Source: an uncultured Pelagibacteraceae bacterium
GTDB lineage: Bacteria > Pseudomonadota > Alphaproteobacteria > Pelagibacterales > Pelagibacteraceae
DNA length: 32,901 bases
NCBI GenBank assembly: GCA_902513955.1
Contig: CABXOW010000013.1
Location: 1-32,901, forward strand
Direction: 5' to 3'
Both the position numbers and the translations under genes were made by a program. Positions within the stretch are counted from its first letter, which is position 1. Every line of letters starts with the position of its first letter. This document shows positions 27,636 to 32,901 of this stretch, piece after piece. The notes beneath the pieces were generated by a model, which searched no databases, was not told the DNA's origin, and saw only the letters and a program-made list of their open reading frames with translations.

Positions 27636-28152
27636 ATTTAATTTCTTCCTCCAATCTATTATCAGAATTACTACACGGTTCCTCGAAACAAATACATAAG
27701 GTTATATGATCCCAGGAATTTGGTGAATCAATATGAGTTATACCGACATATTGTCCTCCCCATGATGCCACTTTACAACCATTAGCTCTTTGTGCGCTCC
27801 AGGCAGTAGGATTATCAGGATGTGGAGGATATGGATTTGTATATCTACCATTATTCTCCATATGATTAATAAGATATCTTGTTATGAATGTTCGTTGATT
27901 AGGTTGATAACAAGTAACTACACTTTCAGTTTTGGAACCATAGACTTTCATCATTGTTACACTTCCATAAATATCACATTTTTGGATCACAAGATAAATT
28001 TCCTTCTTAATCGCTGCATGATTAGATTTTGCAACTGCAACCCTTGCGCTTGCCGTATACCCATTATAAGCAACCACACCTACCGCAGCGAGGATACCGA
28101 TGATGGCTACTACGACTAGGAGTTCTATTAGGGTGAAGGCCTTTCTATTCAT
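27628..28152 (-). CDS. Type IV pilin-like protein B1
   Basis: 174 residues, leader MNRKAFTLIELL with the invariant N-terminal helix and AYNGYTASARVAVAKSNH. The variable domain is clearly paralogous to A4: KCDIYGSVTMMKVYG, YLINHMENNGRYTNPY and the Cys-rich end CICFEEPCSNSDNRLEEEI. Six cysteines. It starts 4 bp after the B2 stop and overlaps the downstream secreted-protein gene by 8 bp. Confidence 0.87.
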   Translation of the reverse strand: MNRKAFTLIELLVVVAIIGILAAVGVVAYNGYTASARVAVAKSNHAAIKKEIYLVIQKCDIYGSVTMMKVYGSKTESVVTCYQPNQRTFITRYLINHMENNGRYTNPYPPHPDNPTAWSAQRANGCKVASWGGQYVGITHIDSPNSWDHITLCICFEEPCSNSDNRLEEEIKYE

Positions 28153-28156
28153 AAAC

Positions 28157-28699
28157 TTATGGCGTGGTTATATCATTTCTTGAATATCTTTGAGACCAAT
28201 TTCCGCTGTAATCATTATCCCACCTCATTGCAAGACGCATAGTTTTAGGTGATCCAGATACATTTGTTATAAATATATATCCAGCAGCTTGGCTATTATT
28301 TAATTTAGATGATGGATATCCAGAATTACTACAATGCAAAACATACTCACTATCAATACTATTTTGAATATAGTGATCTATGTATGGATTTTTCCATTTT
28401 AATGATTTGAAATGTGCAATCAAAATATGACAAGCTCCTAAGGGGCTATTATTGCAATAAGAATTAGTAACATCTTTAGAATTTCCTGATTGATCATTCA
28501 TCATCACAGGTTCACCTAAATCACATTTAGTATAATTTAAATTTATGAAGTTAACTATTTCTTTAAAATTATGTTTTACTGCATTAATTTTTGCAGCTTT
28601 AGTATACCCATTATAAGCAATCACTCCCACTGCAGCTAGTATTCCTATGATTGCCACAACAACTAAGAGTTCTATTAGGGTGAAGGCTTTTTGTTTCAT
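28157..28699 (-). CDS. Type IV pilin-like protein B2
   Basis: 180 residues, leader MKQKAFTLIELL; position 21 of the shared block reads VIAYNGYT, the minor variant also found in pilin C2. The variable domain has KHNFKEIVNFINLNYTKCDL, a CHILIAHFKSLKWKNPYIDH segment and five cysteines, ending without the CxCxxxPC tail. First gene of the island B pilin operon, behind a well-formed promoter (28709-28737) overlapped by the 11-bp repeats. Confidence 0.86.
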   Translation of the reverse strand: MKQKAFTLIELLVVVAIIGILAAVGVIAYNGYTKAAKINAVKHNFKEIVNFINLNYTKCDLGEPVMMNDQSGNSKDVTNSYCNNSPLGACHILIAHFKSLKWKNPYIDHYIQNSIDSEYVLHCSNSGYPSSKLNNSQAAGYIFITNVSGSPKTMRLAMRWDNDYSGNWSQRYSRNDITTP

Positions 28700-28700
28700 G

Positions 28701-28828
28701 ATTAAATAACTATAATTTTTTATCTCTCCATGTACAAGTTTTGTACAAGTCTACACAGATTAATTAAGCCTTATTATCTAATCTTAATTAAAAGCTAAAC
28801 TAAAGTTATGAGATTTTATAGGATGTTT
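28701..28828 (-). promoter_or_regulatory. Conserved 128-bp pilin leader, island B copy
   Basis: Aligns without gaps to 32774-32901 at about 111 of 128 positions. On the minus strand it holds TTGTAC (28732-28737), 17 bp, TATAGT (28709-28714), with a second TTGTAC unit exactly 11 bp further upstream. The rest of the gap 28700-29051 holds the tRNA-Leu remnant and its promoter copy; no gene is seen. Confidence 0.75.
28731..28752. repeat. Two tandem 11-bp repeats upstream of pilin B2
   Basis: tgtacaagttt tgtacaagtct. The promoter-proximal unit coincides with the -35 box. Same unit as 26944-26965 and 32804-32825. Confidence 0.8.
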
Positions 28829-28876
28829 AGACTACCTTGGACTTCTATGGACTGACTTTAACTTCTATCCCTTGGC

Positions 28877-28983
28877 TTTTAAGTCCTTTGTGTCTACCAA
28901 TTTCACCACGAGGGCATTAATGAATTTCATGAGTATTTATGCTAATATTTATAATTGAACAAGTCTAATAAGTAAAATTTTTT
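28877..28983 (-). pseudogene. tRNA-Leu 5'-half remnant with promoter, right att-like repeat
   Basis: Copy of 26822-26928 (105/107). It comprises tRNA-Leu nucleotides 1-39 (28877-28915), ending in the anticodon loop, plus the upstream promoter copy (TTGTTC 28957-28962, TAAATA 28934-28939). It lacks the 3' half. If transcribed, the RNA would run on toward the island B pilin operon. Confidence 0.92.
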
Positions 28984-29051
28984 AAATTTATTTTCCCGTT
29001 TCATAGTTTAGAATATTGAATATAAAATAAAAGTCTAAAAATTAAGCAAAA

Positions 29052-29927
29052 TCAATCTTTTGCAGAAATTTTAAATTTTATTTTTTTTTTAAAATTATCT
29101 TTACCTTTTCCGTTAACTTCTCCATCAAGACTATTTAATGCTAGTGTGCCTGAAGCATTAATATTTTTTTTCAAACAAATAAATGACCATGTTCCTTTCG
29201 TTTGTGAAAGAGCATATGTTCCAATACAATTTCCATCATCATTTGGTAAAGAAAATTTAATTTTACCAAATAAATCTTGTTCTGTGAAAGTTATTTTGCC
29301 TAATATAAGATCATCATAACCTTCCCAGCTCATTGCAAAAGACCTTTTGCCTCTAATTATATTTGAAGTAGATGCAACTTTTGATTTACTAGCTAATTTT
29401 TCCTTTTTTTTAATTTTTTTTTTATCAGAAATCTTAACTACTTTTCCTAAGTTAAATTCATCTTTTTTTATTTTTAAACATCTTCCAGAGGATTCATATT
29501 CATAATTTTTATTTGATTGATTTTCAGAATTTGGTGACCACCAATTTTCATTACGTGTAAATGCGTAACTGTCGTTAATTTTTATAAAATTATATGTATT
29601 TTCAACATATTGATCTTTATTTGTTACTTTATTATAAACCTCGTACCCTAAAGAATTTTTAATCAATTTTTGACCAGAAATTATTTGGATGGGTTTATCA
29701 TTACTATCTGAGTATTTGAATTTGATTGATATTGATTTATTTATATGAAATTTAACATAATTTACTCCTAAAATAGATCCAACTTTAAGAAGATAGTTTT
29801 GACCGTTTATAACTTTTAAAACTTTTTCTGGACACTTAAAATACTCATTATTTGCCAAAAGTTTTGTCGAAAAAAAAAAAATTATTAATAATGAATAAAA
29901 AATTATTATTTTAAATTTTGCTAACAT
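29052..29927 (-). CDS. Secreted protein of unknown function
   Basis: 291 residues from the ATG at 29927, whose ATGTTAG overlaps the stop of the upstream gene; the longer form from 29951 would put MQKARWKC before the signal peptide (KFKIIIFYSLLIIFFFSTKL). The mature protein has four cysteines and a Lys-rich linker near residues 170-185 (KKKIKKKEKLASKSK). The C-terminal beta-rich domain (about 195-290) has repeated G/T-x-W motifs (FAMSWEGYDDLILGKITF, GNCIGTYALSQTKGTWSFIC, SGTLALNSLDGEVNGKG), suggesting a small beta-sheet fold. No family named. A 12-base T run in the signal-peptide codons is noted separately. Confidence 0.72.
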   Translation of the reverse strand: MLAKFKIIIFYSLLIIFFFSTKLLANNEYFKCPEKVLKVINGQNYLLKVGSILGVNYVKFHINKSISIKFKYSDSNDKPIQIISGQKLIKNSLGYEVYNKVTNKDQYVENTYNFIKINDSYAFTRNENWWSPNSENQSNKNYEYESSGRCLKIKKDEFNLGKVVKISDKKKIKKKEKLASKSKVASTSNIIRGKRSFAMSWEGYDDLILGKITFTEQDLFGKIKFSLPNDDGNCIGTYALSQTKGTWSFICLKKNINASGTLALNSLDGEVNGKGKDNFKKKIKFKISAKD

Positions 29928-30949
29928 GCATTTCCAGCGTGCTTTCTGCAAGCTTCCATTGCTTCTTCATCAGTTCCGCCCATTGCATATACTCTAATAA
30001 TAGCTTCGATTGCTGCTGCTGCAGCAGCTTCCGATACTCCTTGTTGAACAGCATAGGCAATAGCTCTGTTTATTTCTCTAGCCAGTTCGTTTTCTACAGC
30101 TTGATCTATAGCTTGCCCAGTGACTTTTTCAATTTCAGAGATAAATGCATTAGCCATCTCCTCACCTATAGTTCTTTCAATTTCCTGTCTAATTTGTTCT
30201 GTAATTTCTTTTCCTGCATATTTTTCAGTTAAATCTTTAATTATTTTTTCTTGCTCTTTTGAAATAATTTTCTCAGTTTCTTTGGAAAATGCATCATGTC
30301 TTGTTTCCATAATTTTATCTATATCAGAAACAGATAAATTATACTTTAAAGATAATTCTTCTTTAACTTTTTTAACTGCTTTTTCAATTTTTTTATCAAA
30401 TAATTTAAAGTTTAAAGAAATCATTTTTTTTCCAGGAATAACTATAAAATAGTGAAAAGGCTTAACACCATCAACTTGCATTTGATGAAAGGTTGCTTGA
30501 TAACGTGAAACATATTTTCCTGTCCAATTAATCAATTTCCTTCCTTTATAAAAAAGATCGCTTTTTAAATTTTCTTGATCAAATTCAAATTTAAAAAATT
30601 TTTTTCCATTTTTAGTAAATTTAGTTTTAAAATTTCCATATAAAGTAACATCAGTGTCGCCAGTTAACATATTGTCAATTCTTATCGTACCTGGACTTAA
30701 AGTATGGACTCTAAAATTATCTATATAAAATTCATATTTTTCAAATTTTTCTCTACCTGACGAGCCACTTATTTGTTTTATTTTAATTTTAGTTTTAGTT
30801 TTTTCATTTAAATTTAAAATTTTTTTAAACTCATCTTCGGTAATTAAACCTTTTTCCAGCATTAATTTTAATTTTTCAGTTCTTTCATCTGATAAAGCTA
30901 AGTTAATTGATGTGATAAAAATAATTAAAGTAACGAATATTCTAATCAT
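29921..30949 (-). CDS. Secreted helical protein with SHOCT-like N-terminal motif
   Basis: 342 residues: signal peptide (MIRIFVTLIIFITSINLALS), then a SHOCT-like motif right after cleavage (EKLKLMLEKGLITEDEFKKI, about residues 25-45). A mixed domain with aromatic strands follows (about 55-180). The long charged helical region (about 185-300) is likely coiled coil, with a 5-Ala run (SEAAAAAAIEA) and a tail with two Cys (EACRKHAGNAC). SHOCT motifs are short helical oligomerisation elements. The gene lies 8 bp after the 220-residue SHOCT protein gene and overlaps the next by 7 bp, so the three form one operon. Function not recognised. Confidence 0.7.
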   Translation of the reverse strand: MIRIFVTLIIFITSINLALSDERTEKLKLMLEKGLITEDEFKKILNLNEKTKTKIKIKQISGSSGREKFEKYEFYIDNFRVHTLSPGTIRIDNMLTGDTDVTLYGNFKTKFTKNGKKFFKFEFDQENLKSDLFYKGRKLINWTGKYVSRYQATFHQMQVDGVKPFHYFIVIPGKKMISLNFKLFDKKIEKAVKKVKEELSLKYNLSVSDIDKIMETRHDAFSKETEKIISKEQEKIIKDLTEKYAGKEITEQIRQEIERTIGEEMANAFISEIEKVTGQAIDQAVENELAREINRAIAYAVQQGVSEAAAAAAIEAIIRVYAMGGTDEEAMEACRKHAGNAC

Positions 30950-30957
30950 TGATTAGA

Positions 30958-31620
30958 TTAATTTTGAAACAATTTTTTTTTTGCTTCTTCGAATTCTTCT
31001 TTGGAGAGTGCACCTCCCTCAAATAATTTGGTTAAAGTTTCTAATTCTTTAACTATATCATTTTCATTTGTTTTTGTTTGAGAAACATTGGTTTCTTTTT
31101 CTCCTGTAATTGTTATTGCATCATTTGTTTGACCTGTTGATATATCTATCCCAATTAATTTAGATAAATCACCGTCATAAAAACCTCCCTCTTGAATCTT
31201 TTTTGCTATCACGAAAGGACTTTTAAGATCTTTTTTTCGAATTTTAACTTTTGGACCACCATTTTTCCAAACAATTCGTCTTTTTTTTGCAAATATAAAG
31301 CAAGGTGATCCATTGGAATATTTTTCACATGCAATTATCGCACTTCGAGCAATTCCAGTTTCTACACATTTATTTTGATACTCTACTGGACAATAATAAT
31401 ACATGTAGCTAGTCCCATCCTCAGAAATCGCCATCATCATCGGGTCATTTTTTCTTTTAGCAGCGCCAGAATATTTTTTATTCCCAGCACCATACATGTA
31501 CATTATTACTGTTTCGATTGTTTCTTTGCTTAGTTTTAACTCACCTTTACCCCATTTTGCATAAGTTGGTTGTGTAAAAAAAACAGATGCGATAATAATC
31601 AAATATAAAAAAATTCTCAT
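30958..31620 (-). CDS. Secreted protein with C-terminal SHOCT domain
   Basis: 220 residues. Signal peptide MRIFLYLIIIASVFFTQPTY with AKWGKGEL after it. The central domain (about 25-150) has four cysteines (YYCPVEYQNKCVETG, IIACEKY, SPCFIFAKKRR). A flexible Thr/Asn stretch is followed by a textbook SHOCT motif at the C-terminus (ELETLTKLFEGGALSKEEFE then EAKKKLF). Stop-to-start spacing to the next gene is 8 bp. First gene of the three-gene operon of island C; the upstream gap 31621-31725 is AT-rich without a clear promoter. Confidence 0.75.
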   Translation of the reverse strand: MRIFLYLIIIASVFFTQPTYAKWGKGELKLSKETIETVIMYMYGAGNKKYSGAAKRKNDPMMMAISEDGTSYMYYYCPVEYQNKCVETGIARSAIIACEKYSNGSPCFIFAKKRRIVWKNGGPKVKIRKKDLKSPFVIAKKIQEGGFYDGDLSKLIGIDISTGQTNDAITITGEKETNVSQTKTNENDIVKELETLTKLFEGGALSKEEFEEAKKKLFQN

Positions 31621-31725
31621 ATAAAAATCTTATTAAAAATTATTAACTATTTCTATTATTTTTTTTTCAATTTTGAGTTGAAATATTTTATAATTATTTA
31701 ATAAAAACTTGATTAATTTTTTTAA

Positions 31726-31827
31726 CTAATAAATTTTTAATTTTAGTTGAAAGGCTAATACTGCCAAGATAACTATTATTGCCACAACAACTAGGAGTTC
31801 TATTAGGGTGAAGGCTTTGTGGTTCAT
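31726..31827 (-). pseudogene. Truncated pilin: leader and N-helix only (33 codons)
   Basis: Starts MNHKAFTLIELLVVVAIIVI, then LAVLAFQLKLKIY and a TAG stop. The first 20 residues match the pilins except Val for Gly at position 19, and at nucleotide level the first ~60 bases are near-identical to sibling pilins. The globular domain is absent. It lies directly downstream of pilin C1: its ATG abuts the C1 stop (TAA-ATG). It may be a deletion product of recombination in the conserved 5' segment, or a translated mini-pilin. Confidence 0.75.
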
Positions 31828-32259
31828 TTAATCAACAGGTATTGTAGCACTTAGCTGATCGGCAGAAGCACAACCTTGTCTAATACAAGTCATAACTGTT
31901 ACATTTGTTCCACTAGAATTTACTCCAACCATACCAAGTGTATATGTGTTTGCATTATGTAAAGCATTCACCGATGTGTTAAATGGATTTTTATCTTTTA
32001 GGTTTGCAATTGCACCTTTGTAAGCTTTTACAGAATTAGCTGGACAATCTTGGTTAACCATAAATTTTGCTTCACCTAGACTACATTTCATAACTTCTGC
32101 TGAAATATATTTTACAGTTTGTGCATGGATAGTTTTTGTTGCAGAAACTTTTGCTGCACCTGTATACCCATTGTAAGCAACCACTCCTACTGCAGCTAAT
32201 ATACCGATGATGGCTACTACGACTAAGAGTTCTATAAGGGTGAAGGCTTTGTGTTTCAT
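31828..32259 (-). CDS. Type IV pilin-like protein C1
   Basis: 143 residues, the shortest complete sibling, leader MKHKAFTLIELL. The variable domain has TIHAQTVKYISAEVMKCSLG, DKNPFNTSVNALHNANTYTL and the end VTVMTCIRQGCASADQLSAT, a looser version of the CxCxxxPC tail of A4, A5 and B1. Four cysteines. It starts 6 bp after the C2 stop. Confidence 0.86.
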   Translation of the reverse strand: MKHKAFTLIELLVVVAIIGILAAVGVVAYNGYTGAAKVSATKTIHAQTVKYISAEVMKCSLGEAKFMVNQDCPANSVKAYKGAIANLKDKNPFNTSVNALHNANTYTLGMVGVNSSGTNVTVMTCIRQGCASADQLSATIPVD

Positions 32260-32265
32260 TTAATT

Positions 32266-32775
32266 TTAAGATACTGGAAATTGTATACTAGACTCAATAC
32301 ATGTAGAATCTCCAGTGTTTGACCATATTAGAAATTGTCCTTTATTATTTCCATAAAAACTTGTTTTGCCTTTAGTAGCAGAACAACCATTGTTCCACTC
32401 TGGATTAGTGTTTGGATTATTCTGATCAAAAGGATTTTTAAAATTTTTGTCATAACCATATTCAGCCATAAAATGATATCTCATATGATTGTAACCTAAA
32501 TCCATCACTAAACTCCAGCCGTTGTTATAACTACAACCTTTTTCTTCAGTTGATCCTCTGTTTCTCCAACTTTTATAAGTAATCTTTCCATCAATTTCAC
32601 ACTCAGTTGCTTTAAGCACAAACCATTTTTCAATGTTTTTATGATTTTGTTTAACAACATTTTTTTTCGCAGAATTTGTATACCCATTATAAGCAATCAC
32701 TCCCACTGCAGCTAAGATACCGATGATAGCTACCACTACTAGAAGTTCTATTAGGGTAAAAGCTTTACGGTTCAT
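32266..32775 (-). CDS. Type IV pilin-like protein C2
   Basis: 169 residues, leader MNRKAFTLIELL with VIAYNGYTNSAKK. The variable domain has KQNHKNIEKWFVLKATECEI, FKNPFDQNNPNTNPEW and four cysteines, ending STCIESSIQFPVS. The helix after the conserved block resembles pilin A6. First pilin of island C, 7 bp from a TATAGT box within the conserved leader. Confidence 0.86.
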   Translation of the reverse strand: MNRKAFTLIELLVVVAIIGILAAVGVIAYNGYTNSAKKNVVKQNHKNIEKWFVLKATECEIDGKITYKSWRNRGSTEEKGCSYNNGWSLVMDLGYNHMRYHFMAEYGYDKNFKNPFDQNNPNTNPEWNNGCSATKGKTSFYGNNKGQFLIWSNTGDSTCIESSIQFPVS

Positions 32776-32901
32776 TAAATAACTATAATTTTTTATCTCT
32801 CTAAGTACAAGTTTAGTACAAGTTTGAACAAATTAATTAAGCCTTATTCTTTAATATTTATTGAAAGCTAAATTAAACTAATGGGACTTTATAGGATGTT
32901 T
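32774..32901 (-). promoter_or_regulatory. Conserved 128-bp pilin leader, island C copy
   Basis: Gap-free counterpart of 28701-28828 (about 111/128). TTGTAC (32805-32810), 17 bp, TATAGT (32782-32787) on the minus strand. The alignment runs to the last base of the window. Confidence 0.75.
32804..32825. repeat. Two exact tandem 11-bp repeats upstream of pilin C2
   Basis: agtacaagttt agtacaagttt, perfect copies in tandem, one unit covering the -35 box of pilin C2. Confidence 0.8.

Larger units (their letters stand above)
26822..28983. mobile_element. Island B: pilin island inserted at tRNA-Leu
   Basis: Bounded by the two copies of the 107-bp tRNA-Leu repeat. It contains tgtacaagt 11-bp repeats near both ends, two pilins and a secreted protein, all on the minus strand, and no recombinase. 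Near identity of the ends indicates recent formation or ongoing exchange. The break in the anticodon loop, with the 5' half carried by the element, is unusual among tRNA-targeting elements, most of which restore the 3' half. Confidence 0.7.
28984..32901. mobile_element. Island C: adjacent pilin-bearing segment (right end outside window)
   Basis: Follows directly on the tRNA-Leu remnant and ends, at the window edge, in the same leader sequence that in island B is followed 48 bp later by a tRNA-Leu half. It carries three secreted/SHOCT genes, a pilin stump and two pilins, all minus strand. A second, tandem insertion at the same tRNA is inferred; its outer att copy would lie beyond the window. 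Confidence 0.5.

Noticed and set aside
27790-28119. 109-codon plus-strand frame antisense to pilin B1 (and the similar one at 20164-20442 against A6)
   Set aside because: They recur only because the pilin 5' ends are conserved; the shared end is the complement of the pilin leader.
28837-28868. Degenerate 10-bp tandem repeat (ggacttctat, ggactgactt, taacttctat) before the tRNA-Leu remnant
   Set aside because: Too degenerate to claim; it may be a worn relative of the 11-bp repeats but its period is 10, and I cannot test significance.
16410-32825. CRISPR array
   Set aside because: The tandem units are 11 bp with no spacers, and the larger repeats are pilin 5' ends and tRNA halves; no cas gene is present.
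16323-32901. Insertion sequence or phage
   Set aside because: No transposase, integrase, terminase, capsid or lysis gene could be read on either strand; the only mobility marks are the tRNA repeats and short tandem repeats.

Overview
The window looks like a chromosome segment of a SAR11-type alphaproteobacterium (Candidatus Pelagibacter or a close relative). The signs are very AT-rich, tightly packed DNA with overlapping genes, the gene order secE-nusG-rplKAJL-rpoBC-rpsLG-fusA with tRNA-Trp/tuf/tRNA-Gly/tRNA-Tyr upstream, and short streamlined proteins. This assignment is by reading only; no database was searched.

Layout. (1) 1-15390, minus strand: a housekeeping block transcribed right to left: tRNA-Tyr, tRNA-Gly, tuf, tRNA-Trp, secE, nusG, rplK, rplA, rplJ, rplL, rpoB, rpoC, rpsL, rpsG and fusA (cut by the window start). 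A perfect hairpin lies between rplL and rpoB. (2) 15519-16371, plus strand: an RlmB-like rRNA methyltransferase and an intact tRNA-Thr(TGT). (3) 16372-20647, island A: a membrane methyltransferase-like gene and six tandem type IV pilin-like genes. It ends in a decayed second copy of the tRNA-Thr 3' half. (4) 20729-25109: a cobalamin-linked block. A B12-binding radical SAM gene is divergent from a cobalamin riboswitch that precedes a TonB-dependent receptor and a small DUF6580-like membrane protein. (5) 25131-26860, minus strand: tRNA-Leu(TAA), NAD kinase, a small membrane protein and a CBS-pair protein. (6) 26822-28983, island B: two pilins and a secreted protein, bounded by a near-identical copy of the tRNA-Leu 5' half plus its promoter. 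(7) 28984-32901, island C, continuing past the window: three secreted or SHOCT-type proteins, a 33-codon pilin stump and two more pilins. It ends in a 128-bp leader that matches the one in island B without gaps.

The most interesting structure is the pilin system. Ten full pilin-like genes share an almost invariant N-terminus, also at nucleotide level, followed by strongly divergent cysteine-containing C-terminal domains. They sit in islands whose edges are tRNA genes split in the anticodon arm. Tandem 11-bp direct repeats lie at island ends and in front of pilin genes. No integrase, transposase or pilus assembly gene is in the window. I read this as modular pilin cassettes that accrete at tRNA genes, mobilised by a recombinase encoded elsewhere; the mechanism is inference.

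The cobalamin block is a second accessory-looking unit: uptake genes under a B12 riboswitch next to an enzyme of a class that binds B12.
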